A stretch of DNA of 64,000 nucleotides from Coriobacteriia bacterium (GTDB taxonomy: Bacteria; Actinomycetota; Coriobacteriia; WRKU01; WQUG01), in the NCBI GenBank assembly GCA_009785705.1, contig WQVS01000001.1, positions 45,486-109,485 of the forward strand, read 5' to 3'. The translations under genes and the position numbers were made by a program. Below, piece by piece: positions 34,525 to 43,930 of the stretch. Position 1 is the stretch's first letter, and every line of letters starts with the position of its first letter. Under the pieces are notes generated by a model, which ran no database searches, was not told the origin of the DNA, and saw nothing but the letters and a program-made list of their open reading frames with translations.

Positions 34525-35774
34525 TGACCAGCATAAGAACCGGCGCAAAAAGAATAGTTATGGTCAACAAGTACTATCCACCTCATGTCGGTGGTATCGA
34601 GTTCCATGTGCGTGACCTAGCAGAAGGCCTAGTTGCTGCTGGACATCAGGTTCGCGTCATTGTGAGCAACGATGAGCGCAGATATACCGAAGAAGTCATT
34701 AATGGGGTAGAGGTAGTGCGCCTGCCACGCCTTTTTGAAAGAGCATCGACTCCCGTATGTCGCACAATAGGTCCTGTTTTAAGCTTTGAAGTAAAGCAGG
34801 CAGACATTATGCACTTCCATACACCTTACCCTTGGGGCGAGTTTGAATGGGTGGGGCAGATGGCCTCTAAAAGGACTCCCTACGTAATCACCTATCATTC
34901 TGATATAGTGCGCCAAAAGCAGGCTCTAGCAGCCTATGGACCCATCTTTAAAAAGTTCCTGAATAGATCGCAGCTTATTATTGCCTCTTCGCCTCAACTT
35001 ATTAAATATTCACCCTGGCTCAGCCCGCGTGCAGATAAGTGTCGACAGCTCAATTTTGGACTGCCTGTAGAAAAAATCGCAGAGAACGAGCAGGCTAAAG
35101 CACGTGCAATGAAGTTGCGCGCTGAACTGACCAGTTCTTCGAAGTGGGTTCAAAAGCCCATAGTTCTCTTTGTGGGCAGACTTATTTACTACAAGGGTAT
35201 TGAGGTTCTTGCTCAGGCTATTCCAAAGGTGGATGCTCACTTTGTCATTATCGGAAAGGGACCAGATCGTGCCGTCTTAGATAGGTTAAGAGACGAAGGA
35301 CTAGCGGAGCGCATTCATATCATTGATTACGCTGATAATGATGAGCTCATGGCTTGGTATCATGCAGCAGATGTGCTGACTTTGCCCAGTGTAGAAAACT
35401 CCGAGGCCTTTGGTCTAGTACAGATAGAAGCACATGCAGCAGCTACACCCGTTGTTTCAAGTAGGCTTAAAACAGGTGTACCTTATGCAAACCTTGACGG
35501 GGTAACGGGGCTAACCGTTCCTCCTCGCGATGCAAACGCATTAATAGGTTCACTTAATGCCTTACTGCTTGATGACGACCTGCGCTTGCGCCTAGGAAAG
35601 CAGGCACAAGAACGTGCTCTGGAAGAATTTAATATGGAACAAATGATTCAAGGCGTTGAGGCAGTTTATGATGAGGCCCTTGCTAAAAATAGGACACATA
35701 TGGCTCTGCAAAAAGCAGCAAGCCTAATGCCATCAAGCCCTGAACTAGGCAGAGAAGGCATGAGCGAAGCTTAA
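34524..35774 (+). CDS. Glycosyltransferase family 4
   Basis: GT-B retaining glycosyltransferase of 416 residues. The acceptor half starts MVNKYYPPHVGGIEFHVRDL, the classical opening of family 4, and the donor half holds PIVLFVGRLIYYKGIEVLAQ and the EAFGLVQIEAHAAATPVV motif with the E-x7-E glutamates. The GTG start overlaps the preceding stop by one base. It is part of a surface glycan block with the sugar transferase that follows. The sugar is unknown. Confidence 0.92.
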   Translation: MTSIRTGAKRIVMVNKYYPPHVGGIEFHVRDLAEGLVAAGHQVRVIVSNDERRYTEEVINGVEVVRLPRLFERASTPVCRTIGPVLSFEVKQADIMHFHTPYPWGEFEWVGQMASKRTPYVITYHSDIVRQKQALAAYGPIFKKFLNRSQLIIASSPQLIKYSPWLSPRADKCRQLNFGLPVEKIAENEQAKARAMKLRAELTSSSKWVQKPIVLFVGRLIYYKGIEVLAQAIPKVDAHFVIIGKGPDRAVLDRLRDEGLAERIHIIDYADNDELMAWYHAADVLTLPSVENSEAFGLVQIEAHAAATPVVSSRLKTGVPYANLDGVTGLTVPPRDANALIGSLNALLLDDDLRLRLGKQAQERALEEFNMEQMIQGVEAVYDEALAKNRTHMALQKAASLMPSSPELGREGMSEA

Positions 35775-35779
35775 TAGTT

Positions 35780-37102
35780 ATGTCGAGATTTCGCTTTCAT
35801 CTCTTTTCGCTACTTGCAGATGCTCTGCTTGTTAATGGGGCAGTACTTGCTGCCTTTGCTTTGCGCTTTCTTGGGCAGATTCCCCCTGAGAATTTTAATG
35901 CCTATCTTACCTTAATGCCCTTATTGACACTTAGCTATCTTATTTGTGGATGGCTCTATAACCTTTATGAGCCAGAGCAACTTGATTCGCCTTGGTCAAC
36001 TACTTCAAAAGTAATCCCTGCAGCCGTTTTGGGAACATTGGGCCTGACAGCTATTGCTTTTTTGGGGGGAGAAGGAACAGTTGCTTTCCCGCGTTTGACC
36101 TTGCCAATAATACTTGCTCTAAGTATCGTGTTCATGTTGGGCTGGAGACTTCTTTTCTTGCGCTTTGGTAGCATCAATTGGCCAGAGCAGCGCACCCTTG
36201 TTATTGGTAGCGGAGACATTGCAGATGATCTTGCAACATCTATAAAGGAAAGAGCAAAGTGGGGATGGAAACTTGTTGATGTAGTGCCTTCAGATTATGG
36301 ACAGCAGCGCATCAATGAAGTCATAAGAAGTTCAGATGTTAATCGCATTATCGTTGCCGATCCTGCACAGTTGCGAGAATTTGTTGAGCAACTTGTCTTG
36401 GCAGAACATAGAAAATTAAGTGTTGATGTAGTTCCAGAACTCTATGAAACCTTTATTGGGCGCACTCACTCTATTATCGGAGATATACCCTTAATGCGCA
36501 TTGTTTCAGGAAGCACGCCACGTTATCAGCGTATGATTAAGCGTGGTGTTGACCTGCTGGCAGCTCTTGTTCTTTTTGTTGTTACCTTACCCCTTATTCT
36601 GATTACTGCTTTTCTTATTTTAATTACCGATGGAAGACCTGTTTTTTATAAGCAGCAACGGGTAGGACGTGGACAAACTCTTTTTTGGATTTATAAATTT
36701 CGCACCATGGTGAAAAATGCAGAGGAGCTTTCTGGGCCAGTACTGGCTAGCGAAGATGATCCGCGCATAACAAAGATTGGTCTTAGTTTGCGCAAATTCA
36801 GGATAGATGAATTGCCTCAAATAATTAACATCATTCGTAGCGAAATGAGTTTTGTAGGTCCGCGACCTGAACGACCAGAATTTGTTGAGCAGTACCAAAA
36901 GGAAATCCCTGGCTATTCAGAACGTTTCCGGATAAAGCCCGGAGTAACAGGCCTTGCTCAAACTAATGGAGGGTACGCTACAACTCCAGATCGAAAATTA
37001 AAGTATGATTTAATGTACTTATATCACCAGAGCCTGATGCTGGATGCACAGATACTGGTAGAAACAGTAAAGGTTGTTCTTTCAAGAAGGGGTGCACGTT
37101 AG
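35780..37102 (+). CDS. Polyprenyl-phosphate sugar-1-phosphate transferase (WbaP/EpsL-like)
   Basis: Membrane enzyme that starts glycan repeat synthesis by moving a sugar phosphate onto undecaprenyl phosphate. It has four N-terminal membrane helices, a CoA-binding-like domain (TLVIGSGDIADDLATSI), a membrane segment at about residues 255-280 and then the conserved catalytic domain: RVGRGQTLFWIYKFRTM, LRKFRIDELPQIINIIRSEM and MSFVGPRPERPEF. Length 440 is in the range for the large (PssY/WbaP) class. Five bases separate it from the glycosyltransferase. Confidence 0.93.
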   Translation: MSRFRFHLFSLLADALLVNGAVLAAFALRFLGQIPPENFNAYLTLMPLLTLSYLICGWLYNLYEPEQLDSPWSTTSKVIPAAVLGTLGLTAIAFLGGEGTVAFPRLTLPIILALSIVFMLGWRLLFLRFGSINWPEQRTLVIGSGDIADDLATSIKERAKWGWKLVDVVPSDYGQQRINEVIRSSDVNRIIVADPAQLREFVEQLVLAEHRKLSVDVVPELYETFIGRTHSIIGDIPLMRIVSGSTPRYQRMIKRGVDLLAALVLFVVTLPLILITAFLILITDGRPVFYKQQRVGRGQTLFWIYKFRTMVKNAEELSGPVLASEDDPRITKIGLSLRKFRIDELPQIINIIRSEMSFVGPRPERPEFVEQYQKEIPGYSERFRIKPGVTGLAQTNGGYATTPDRKLKYDLMYLYHQSLMLDAQILVETVKVVLSRRGAR

Positions 37103-37103
37103 C

Positions 37104-39179
37104 ATGAGTAAATCGAAGAAGGCTGTTCAGGCGCGCGAGTCCAAGAAGGCTCAGGTGCCCGAACATACCCGTGAAGGAAAAATCGCTTGGTGGTTGATTT
37201 TAATACTGGTCGCACTAGTACCTGTTGTTATGGCAAACGGTATGTTTACGGGACTAGGAATTAATCTTGTTGATGGCTTTGATGGAGTGAAGGTTTTTGT
37301 ACTTCGGATTGGCGTGATGGCCATTCTGGCAGCGTGGGTCTGGGATATGGTCCGTAATGGCGGAGAAATTCGCTACCATGCAGCTTATATTTTGGTAGGA
37401 ATTTTCTTAGCATGGATTGCAATAACTACCTTAACCTCAATTAGTCCCTCTACGGCGTTTCTCGGGAAGTATCGACGCTATGATGGGGCATGGTCTTATC
37501 TTCTTTATGCACTCTTAATGTTTTTGACGATGCAATATGCAACCTCATTGCCACGGATTCGCCAGCTGGCAAAATCAATTACATTTTCCAGTGTTGCGGT
37601 TGCTGGCTATGGTTTATTGCAGGCTATCCCCAATCCCTGGAGAGACACGACGGACGGCGCTATCGGGAATTGGGATCCACTTACTTGGGGTGCATTGCCC
37701 TTTGAGCCTCTGCGTTCCTTCTCTACCTTTGGGAATCCAAATCTTCTGGCAGGCTTCCTGGCTTTCAGTGTCTTTATAACAATAGGACTCCTGTTTTCAG
37801 AAGAAGAAACAAAGTGGCGCAGGTGGTACTGGTTTGTGCTCTTGCTTAATTCTGCAGTTTCGATTACAGCTTTCTCACGTTCGTTGTGGGTTGCTATTCC
37901 TGTTGCACTTGCACTCTTTGCTTTCCTTATGTGGCGCCAAAAGGTCAAGCCCACCAAAGATGATTACTTTTTTGCAGGGGGCGTTGCTGCGGTCGTTGCT
38001 GGCTTCGTTGCCTTCTCGCTTACAAGGGCTGACGATGTGATGAACTTCTGGACACGTGTCCAGACAATTTTCAATTTCGATCACGGAAGTGGTCTAACGC
38101 GTACGCAGATATGGGAGGCAGCTGCAGCGGCAATTGCAGAACGTCCTATTTTCGGTTATGGACTTGATACTTTCAGACTAATCTTCCGCTACTTTGCTCC
38201 ACCGGAATATGCGCAGGCTGCGGGCTTTAGGTCGGTTGCTGACAATGCGCATAACTTCCCACTGCAACTTGCAACGGGCATAGGAATTGTCGGCGCTCTC
38301 CTATTTTTTGCTCTATTGCTTTGGGTAGCTTATATCGCAATTCGTGCCTGCTTGAAAAATGATGAAGAATTGAACGCAGGTAAGATACTTTTTGCAGGTA
38401 TTACCTGTGCCTGCCTTGCCTACTGTGTTCATCTTTTCTTTGGTCTATCATTGCCCTCAACAAGCTTCTTATTGTGGATTCTGATGGGGGTACTCTTGGT
38501 ACCTAGTGCAAAGATACTTCAAATAAAGAAGGCCAAATGGATGGTGCCTGCTGCCGTAGCATTATGTTCCTTGCTATTGGTTCCTGTAGCCTTTTCTGTA
38601 AGGCTCTTTGCTGCTGATTCGGCGTATTCTGTTCCTGCGAGCGCAGTTGCTGCAGGTATGGATTCCCTTGATCCTGCGGTGCTTCCTATCGTTATAGAAG
38701 ACGCTGAAAGAATGATTAGACTTAATCCCTTCTATGAGCGCTATTACGTAGACTACTTCATAATAATTTCACACACTGCTTTAGCTCAATATTCAAGGGG
38801 GGATGCTGACGGCCCGCAACTTATTGAGGAGGCGCGTGAGAAAGCTCGACACCTGATTGATATGTCTCCTTGGGAATATGATTCTTACCTGGCTGTTGCT
38901 ACCTTCTACATGAATTTGGCCACAGCAACAGAGGGAGAAGAGAGCAGAGCTTATACCGAAGAGGCCATAGAATTGATGCGAGCTAAGATTGAAGATGTTC
39001 CAACAGGACTTGCTTTGCGCATGCGTTATGCAGAGGCTCTTCTGATGATAGACGAAGTTGATGCGGCAAAGGAAGAACTTGCTTTCGTGGCAGAGCATGA
39101 CACAAACCATCCTAGTGCGGCAAATATGCTACAGTCACTCATGGAGTCATCTGAGGAAAATCTCTTGCAGTTCGACTAG
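37104..39179 (+). CDS. O-antigen ligase/Wzy-like polymerase with TPR-like tail
   Basis: A 691-residue membrane protein with about twelve hydrophobic segments. The outer loop region with FGYGLDTFRLIFRYF and ADNAHNFPLQLATGIG fits the Wzy_C/O-antigen ligase family, whose members polymerise or ligate glycans outside the membrane. From about residue 520 a soluble, helical part follows (AREKARHLIDMSPWEYD and similar units) resembling tetratricopeptide repeats. ATG 37104 follows the previous stop by one base, with AAGAAGGGG upstream. It completes the surface glycan block. Confidence 0.88.
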   Translation: MSKSKKAVQARESKKAQVPEHTREGKIAWWLILILVALVPVVMANGMFTGLGINLVDGFDGVKVFVLRIGVMAILAAWVWDMVRNGGEIRYHAAYILVGIFLAWIAITTLTSISPSTAFLGKYRRYDGAWSYLLYALLMFLTMQYATSLPRIRQLAKSITFSSVAVAGYGLLQAIPNPWRDTTDGAIGNWDPLTWGALPFEPLRSFSTFGNPNLLAGFLAFSVFITIGLLFSEEETKWRRWYWFVLLLNSAVSITAFSRSLWVAIPVALALFAFLMWRQKVKPTKDDYFFAGGVAAVVAGFVAFSLTRADDVMNFWTRVQTIFNFDHGSGLTRTQIWEAAAAAIAERPIFGYGLDTFRLIFRYFAPPEYAQAAGFRSVADNAHNFPLQLATGIGIVGALLFFALLLWVAYIAIRACLKNDEELNAGKILFAGITCACLAYCVHLFFGLSLPSTSFLLWILMGVLLVPSAKILQIKKAKWMVPAAVALCSLLLVPVAFSVRLFAADSAYSVPASAVAAGMDSLDPAVLPIVIEDAERMIRLNPFYERYYVDYFIIISHTALAQYSRGDADGPQLIEEAREKARHLIDMSPWEYDSYLAVATFYMNLATATEGEESRAYTEEAIELMRAKIEDVPTGLALRMRYAEALLMIDEVDAAKEELAFVAEHDTNHPSAANMLQSLMESSEENLLQFD

Positions 39180-39230
39180 ACTATTGATAAACTTAGAAAG
39201 TAATTTGTTCCGTAAGGGGAGGACGACATA

Positions 39231-39500
39231 ATGTTGTATGATTTAGCTGGATCGATTGCTGCTTGGCAAGCACACTGGGGTTTTACCTATAATACCCCGA
39301 TGGTAATCACGAACTTCGTGTACACCTTTTTCTTCTTAGCTGTGTTTGTTGGTGTGGCAACAGGTTGGTATGCGGCTGCACAACTTAAGAAAGCTGAAGA
39401 ATATATGCCTGCTGATGAAGTGTTTGAAGCTGCTGTTGCAGAAAGAAACGCTGCTCTTGCAGAGAAAAAGGCCGAAAAGAAAGCTGCAAAAGCTAAATAA
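39231..39500 (+). CDS. Small single-pass membrane protein, unknown
   Basis: An 89-residue protein I do not recognise. A short outer start precedes one membrane segment at about residues 27-50 (ITNFVYTFFFLAVFVGVATG), followed by a Lys/Ala/Glu-rich cytoplasmic helix that ends in KKAAKAK. AGGGGAGG lies before the ATG, showing that it is translated. A terminator follows. It might interact with the glycan membrane proteins, which is only context. Confidence 0.7.
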   Translation: MLYDLAGSIAAWQAHWGFTYNTPMVITNFVYTFFFLAVFVGVATGWYAAAQLKKAEEYMPADEVFEAAVAERNAALAEKKAEKKAAKAK

Positions 39501-39571
39501 TCACCCTGCTTTTTTTAATGCGCGCTTCGGTGCTGTGCATTAAGCTCTAACTTAATACGATTAAATAAGAG

Positions 39572-39610
39572 CCCCACCTACTGTTATATGATGACGGCGG
39601 GTGGGGTTTT
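39572..39610 (+). terminator. Intrinsic terminator after the surface glycan block
   Basis: CCCCACC (39572-39578) pairs with GGTGGGG (39600-39606), followed by TTTT. It separates the glycan block from the dcw cluster. Confidence 0.8.
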
Positions 39611-39616
39611 GCTGTT

Positions 39617-39728
39617 TCATCCTACTATCCACTTACACTTTCCGCCCTGCCTCAGTCAGCCGCTTCACATTTTCTTCTTTTATTCAATGCTCCACCTTTA
39701 ACTCAATCCTTAATACCTTATTTCTCCT
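39617..39728 (+). promoter_or_regulatory. C-rich, G-poor stretch (possible Rho-use site)
   Basis: About 112 bases with many C and very few G follow the terminator in the 496-base gap before mraZ. This composition is that of rut sites. No gene is seen here. From 39729 to 39840 the gap has no recognised feature apart from an isolated TTGACA without a matching -10 box. Confidence 0.3.
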
Positions 39729-39846
39729 GTTGACACACTGGCTTAATGATGAGGTCTCAGTGTTATTTTCTGTATCGAAAATCTTAGTCGTCATTTGATG
39801 TTGCCATATTAGTTAAGACTTTTAAGAATGTTTTTGCATAGAGTAA

Positions 39847-39956
39847 AAAGTGGGATAAAGTGCAAGAAAGAGCAGAAAGTGGGATAAAAGGTGTAATTAT
39901 GTTGCGTAGTGGGATGAAATGGTATACACTAATGCCATTGCTGCTCTTAGTGGGCA
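39847..39956 (+). promoter_or_regulatory. MraZ-box-like repeats
   Basis: The sequence AAAGTGGGAT occurs twice (39847-39856 and 39876-39885), AGTGGGAT once (39908-39915) and AGTGGGCA once (39949-39956). The TGGG cores start at 39851, 39880, 39910 and 39951. MraZ is known to bind direct TGGG-type repeats before its own gene, so these are the probable autoregulatory sites. The third lies inside the promoter. Confidence 0.75.
39902..39930 (+). promoter_or_regulatory. Promoter of the dcw cluster
   Basis: TTGCGT (39902-39907) and TACACT (39925-39930) with a 17-base spacer that contains one MraZ box. Confidence 0.5.
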
Positions 39957-39996
39957 GGAATGGTCGTCAAATTAATGGGGGAAGCAGGAAGGTAAA

Positions 39997-40437
39997 GTGC
40001 GCCAGTTTAAGGGGAGAGCTCATCATAAGATGGACGCGAAGGGTCGCGTATCTCTGCCTGCGAAATACCGCACAATGCTTGCTGCATCAGACTTGGTATT
40101 GGTGCCAGGAACAGATGGTTGTCTTTGGCTCTACACAGATGAAGAGTACCAAAAGCTCATTGCACCCTTACTGAAAAATCAATTTGACGAAAAGTACGAC
40201 TTGCTTCGCGAACTCTTTGTAGCTGGCGCAGAAGACATTGAAGTAGATGGATCTGGTCGCATTAGGGTTCCAGCTGAACAGCGTGATTTTGCTTCGCTTT
40301 CAAAGGAAGTAACTATTGCTGGTAAAGGAACGCGTCTTGAACTGTGGGATAGCGAAAGCTATAAGCAGCGCTTGAGTGGCATCGACAGAAGCAAGGCAGT
40401 TAAGGTTCTGACAGAACAAGAAGAGCAGAGCAACTAA
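39997..40437 (+). CDS. mraZ: Transcriptional regulator MraZ
   Basis: DNA-binding repressor of the division cluster, forming rings of AbrB-like domains. The two repeats are visible: FKGRAHHKMDAKGRVSLPAK near the start and VDGSGRIRVPAEQRDFASL in the second half. It starts with GTG at 39997 after GCAGGAAGG. Length 146 is normal. Four candidate binding boxes stand upstream. Confidence 0.96.
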   Translation: MRQFKGRAHHKMDAKGRVSLPAKYRTMLAASDLVLVPGTDGCLWLYTDEEYQKLIAPLLKNQFDEKYDLLRELFVAGAEDIEVDGSGRIRVPAEQRDFASLSKEVTIAGKGTRLELWDSESYKQRLSGIDRSKAVKVLTEQEEQSN

Positions 40438-40439
40438 TT

Positions 40440-41408
40440 TTGACAACTGAATACACACATACACCAGTAATGTGTGAAGAAACTCTTGACCTTCTTGCTC
40501 CGCAGTCTGGCAGCATCGTAGTAGATGCAACTTTAGGACGAGTAGGGCACGGAAGATTGCTTGCGCAAGCTGCAATGAAAAACGGTGGCACTTACATCGG
40601 CATTGATCTTGATGAGCAAGCATTGGAGGCAGCACAGCCTATACTTGCCAAAGTTCAAGAAGAGCTAGCCGAAGGGGAGTACCTACTGATTCAGGGATCT
40701 TTTGGTGATTTAGATACACTCCTTCAAAGTGCAGGTATTGCTTATGTTGATACTTTTTTATTCGACATTGGAGTTTCGTCACCACAGATTGATGATGCGC
40801 AACGAGGTTTTAGCTTTAAGCAAGATACAGTGCTTGACATGCGCTTAGATCAAGGTGCGAACATTCCTACAGCAGCAGACCTCTTGCAGGATTTAGACGG
40901 TAGAGAACTTACTAGAATCTTGCGTGATTATGGCGAGGAAAAATGGGCGTCTCGCATTGCGAACTTTATCGTAAAACAGCGAGAGAGTGCTCCCATTACC
41001 AGCAGCACACAACTGGTAGAGCTTATAAAGGCAGCAATTCCGGCATCTGCAAGACGTGCGGGTGGACATCCTGCGAAACGCAGTTTTCAGGCACTTCGCA
41101 TTGCTGTTAACGATGAGCTTGGTGCTTTAGAGCGTGGCCTTGAAGCAGCGATTCGTTGGCTGCGACCAGGAGGCAGGTTAGGAGTACTGACCTTTCACTC
41201 GTTGGAAGATCGTATTGTAAAGCGTGCTTTTCAGGCAGCAGAGCAAAGTTGTAGCTGCCCTCCAAGTTTGCCCGTATGTATGTGTGAAGAGACGGCAGTA
41301 ATGAAGGTGCTTACTAAGCGACCCCTACAGCCGACAACAAAAGAAATAGAAAGTAACCCTAGGGCGCGCTCAACAAAACTTAGGGTTGCAGAGAAGTTAA
41401 GAACATAA
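40440..41408 (+). CDS. rsmH: 16S rRNA (cytosine-N4)-methyltransferase RsmH
   Basis: Makes m4C1402 in 16S rRNA. It opens HTPVMCEETLDLL, has the SAM site VDATLGRVGHGRLL, then DIGVSSPQIDDAQRGFSF, HPAKRSFQALRIAVNDEL and LTFHSLEDRIVKRAF. The glycine-rich SAM loop is GRVGHG where GGGGHS or GRGGHS is common. It starts with TTG two bases after mraZ. Length 322 is normal. Confidence 0.96.
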   Translation: MTTEYTHTPVMCEETLDLLAPQSGSIVVDATLGRVGHGRLLAQAAMKNGGTYIGIDLDEQALEAAQPILAKVQEELAEGEYLLIQGSFGDLDTLLQSAGIAYVDTFLFDIGVSSPQIDDAQRGFSFKQDTVLDMRLDQGANIPTAADLLQDLDGRELTRILRDYGEEKWASRIANFIVKQRESAPITSSTQLVELIKAAIPASARRAGGHPAKRSFQALRIAVNDELGALERGLEAAIRWLRPGGRLGVLTFHSLEDRIVKRAFQAAEQSCSCPPSLPVCMCEETAVMKVLTKRPLQPTTKEIESNPRARSTKLRVAEKLRT

Positions 41409-41421
41409 AGGAGGTGTGACC

Positions 41422-41985
41422 ATGTCAGCAAAAAGAACAGATGAACAGCTTTTTCGCAGGATTTTTATAGTAGTACTGTTTGCCATGGTTGCAACTGTCA
41501 TGCTAGGGCTTTTCCCTGTCTGGCTTAGTGCAGAGGCGACGCGTGCGGCACAGCACTCGCAGATACTTAAGGGTGAAATTGCAGATACCTTAGCCGTTTC
41601 AGAAACTTTGGAAGTGCAACGTGCTGCAATCGTTAATAACTTCAGACTTAATCCTAGCGATTTGGAAGAATTGGGTCTCGTTCGTTCAGACGGTGAACAT
41701 AGCGTTATCGAACTTAATTCGTCAGTAGCTCTAAGTGCCTCGCTATTGAACGCTCCTGAGTCTAATATAGGCTCTGACAGTGTTGCAGAGCTTGCGGCAG
41801 GTACTAATCAGGTAGAAAATACTGACTCAGACTTAGACATAGAAGCGCCATCTGATGTGACTTCTGTTCAAGGCATTAACTTAGGGCAGATGGCAGGAAA
41901 TGCGCTTGATACGATAGCAGAATTAACAGCAGGTGAAGCAGCAACGCTCTTGTTAGGCGATGTTGGCCTTGTGGGTACAAATTAA
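41422..41985 (+). CDS. ftsL: FtsL-like cell division membrane protein
   Basis: A 187-residue protein in the ftsL position between rsmH and ftsI. A short basic N-terminus is followed by one membrane segment (about residues 12-35, IFIVVLFAMVATVMLGL) and an outer helical part (RAAQHSQILKGEIADTL), as in FtsL. The remaining 100 residues are acidic and not conserved, making it longer than usual. Sequence identity to FtsL is not evident; the call rests on position and layout. ATG 41422 lies 7 bases after AAGGAGG. Confidence 0.7.
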   Translation: MSAKRTDEQLFRRIFIVVLFAMVATVMLGLFPVWLSAEATRAAQHSQILKGEIADTLAVSETLEVQRAAIVNNFRLNPSDLEELGLVRSDGEHSVIELNSSVALSASLLNAPESNIGSDSVAELAAGTNQVENTDSDLDIEAPSDVTSVQGINLGQMAGNALDTIAELTAGEAATLLLGDVGLVGTN

Positions 41986-42037
41986 AGATAATCTGAGCAC
42001 AGCTAGGAATCCTGTTGGCCTGTGATGATTGGCAGAA

Positions 42038-43876
42038 ATGAAAGATAAGCAAAGTAGAAATAGAAGCAAAAATACTAAGAGTGCGCCCAAACGTAACGGC
42101 GCACTCTTAGTATTAGGTGGACTGCTTATGCTGGGAATATGTTTAGCAGGGGCACGCTTTGTGCATCTTCAGGTAATAGAGGCAGAAAGACTAAGCGCCT
42201 ACGCAGAGCAACAACGGACACGACGCATAGAGACTCCTGCACAGAGGGGTACTATTTTTGACCGTTCGGGCAGGGCATTGGCGCAGTCAGTGAGAGTCTA
42301 CACGGTAGTGGTAGATCCTCACAATATCGCAAGCTTTTTCGATGACTATGTAGCAGCACGCGAATTGCGCGATGAGCCTGTAGAGCAGAGTCTGGAAAAT
42401 CTCCATAAAGACCTTGCAGAGTATTTTTCAGAGAAATTAGGCATAGATGAAGAAGAGCTTCTTCCACAATTCTCTCGTCGTGCCGCAAGTGGCAATTTCA
42501 GCAGATTTTCAGTACTTGCAAGAGAGATATCTCCCGATATTCGTCTTTCAGTGAATAGTGACGCACAGGTTAACGTAGACGACACGCCCGAGCAACGTCT
42601 CTTCAGGCAGTCACTGCGCCACACCGTGTGGGAATTAGACTACATGCGCATATACCCCATGGGTGAAGTGGCAGCACAGGTCATTGGTTTTGTAAATGCA
42701 GAAGGTTATGGTGCAGCAGGTATAGAATTGCAATTTGAAGAAATCTTGCGAGGGTCACCTGGAGTATCCTTCACAGAAAGAGACGTTGCCGGAAACATTA
42801 TTCCTGCAGGCCTTCAAAAGGCAATTGAGCCCAGCAGGGGCTCAGATATCATGTTGACTATCGATGCTGAGATCACAAATGTTGCCCAGCAAGAACTTGA
42901 AAGGGCAGTTAGCGATACGATGGCAGTGGCAGCGTCTGCCTTGGTGATGAATCCTCGCACAGGAGAAATCTACGCAGCTGTGTCCTATCCTGGCTTTGAC
43001 GCCAATGAATTTAATCTTGCAGATCAAGAGGCTATTAGAAATAGGGCACTTGTTGATGTCCTCGAGCCTGGTTCGACTATCAAGCCTTTAACCATTGCGG
43101 CAGCTCTTGATGCGGGCAGTATAGACCTCGATGATGACTTCTACATTCCTAATAGCATCCAGGTAGGAACACGCGTTGTTTCTGATGCAGTAGAACGTCC
43201 TACAGAAGTGATGAGTGTTTCACGCATTATGGAGGTTTCCAGTAATGTTGGTACGACGCGCATAGCTCAGCGAATGGGCAGTGATACCCTTTATGACTAC
43301 CTTCATAGGTTTGCTATCACAGAGCGCCCAGGACTAGATTTTCCGGGTGCAGGTAGCGGCCATGTGTTGTCTCCGGAAGAGTGGAGTGATGTAACGCTTT
43401 CGAACTTTTCTTTTGGACAAGGGCTTTCCATGTCACCCCTACAGATTTCTCGCGCTATGGCAGCTATTGCTAATGATGGCATGATGACAACCCCGCACCT
43501 ACTGCAGGCAGTGCCTGATGGTAGCTTTCCTCTTCCTGAGCATGAAGAAATCAGAGTAATCTCTGAAGAGGCTGCCAGACAGACAACAAAAACTCTCGAG
43601 GCAGTAATGATTGAAGGAACGGGTCGAAATATTGATGTCCAAAACTATGAAGTTGCAGGTAAAACGGGTACTGCGCAAAAAGCCCGTGAGGGTGTTGCAG
43701 GCTATGTAGAAGGACTTTACATAAGTTCTTTCATTGGTTATCTGCCAGCAAATGACCCAGAGCTGCTCATTACTATTTTTGTAGATGAGCCTAGAACCAG
43801 CATGTTTGGCTCAGAGGTGGCAGGTCCGCCCTTTGCCAACATAGCAACATTTACTGCGAGGTATCTCGGGCTTTAA
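42038..43876 (+). CDS. ftsI: Peptidoglycan transpeptidase FtsI (PBP3-type)
   Basis: Class B penicillin-binding protein that cross-links septal peptidoglycan with FtsW. One N-terminal membrane helix (LLVLGGLLMLGICLAGARF) precedes the dimerisation domain with TPAQRGTIFDRSGRALAQS. The transpeptidase motifs are PGSTIKPLT (SxxK), SSNVGTTR (SxN) and AGKTGTAQKA (KTG). No PASTA repeats are present. The only in-frame starts are TTG 42029 and ATG 42038; neither has a good ribosome site and I prefer the ATG. Confidence 0.95.
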   Translation: MKDKQSRNRSKNTKSAPKRNGALLVLGGLLMLGICLAGARFVHLQVIEAERLSAYAEQQRTRRIETPAQRGTIFDRSGRALAQSVRVYTVVVDPHNIASFFDDYVAARELRDEPVEQSLENLHKDLAEYFSEKLGIDEEELLPQFSRRAASGNFSRFSVLAREISPDIRLSVNSDAQVNVDDTPEQRLFRQSLRHTVWELDYMRIYPMGEVAAQVIGFVNAEGYGAAGIELQFEEILRGSPGVSFTERDVAGNIIPAGLQKAIEPSRGSDIMLTIDAEITNVAQQELERAVSDTMAVAASALVMNPRTGEIYAAVSYPGFDANEFNLADQEAIRNRALVDVLEPGSTIKPLTIAAALDAGSIDLDDDFYIPNSIQVGTRVVSDAVERPTEVMSVSRIMEVSSNVGTTRIAQRMGSDTLYDYLHRFAITERPGLDFPGAGSGHVLSPEEWSDVTLSNFSFGQGLSMSPLQISRAMAAIANDGMMTTPHLLQAVPDGSFPLPEHEEIRVISEEAARQTTKTLEAVMIEGTGRNIDVQNYEVAGKTGTAQKAREGVAGYVEGLYISSFIGYLPANDPELLITIFVDEPRTSMFGSEVAGPPFANIATFTARYLGL

Positions 43877-43930
43877 GTGACTTCACCTTAAAATAGTACG
43901 AGGAAAATGATACTAAACAGAGGAGAGATG

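Noticed and set aside
39860..40174. 104-residue frame across the mraZ promoter
   Set aside because: It covers the MraZ boxes and promoter and overlaps mraZ in another frame, with no ribosome site.
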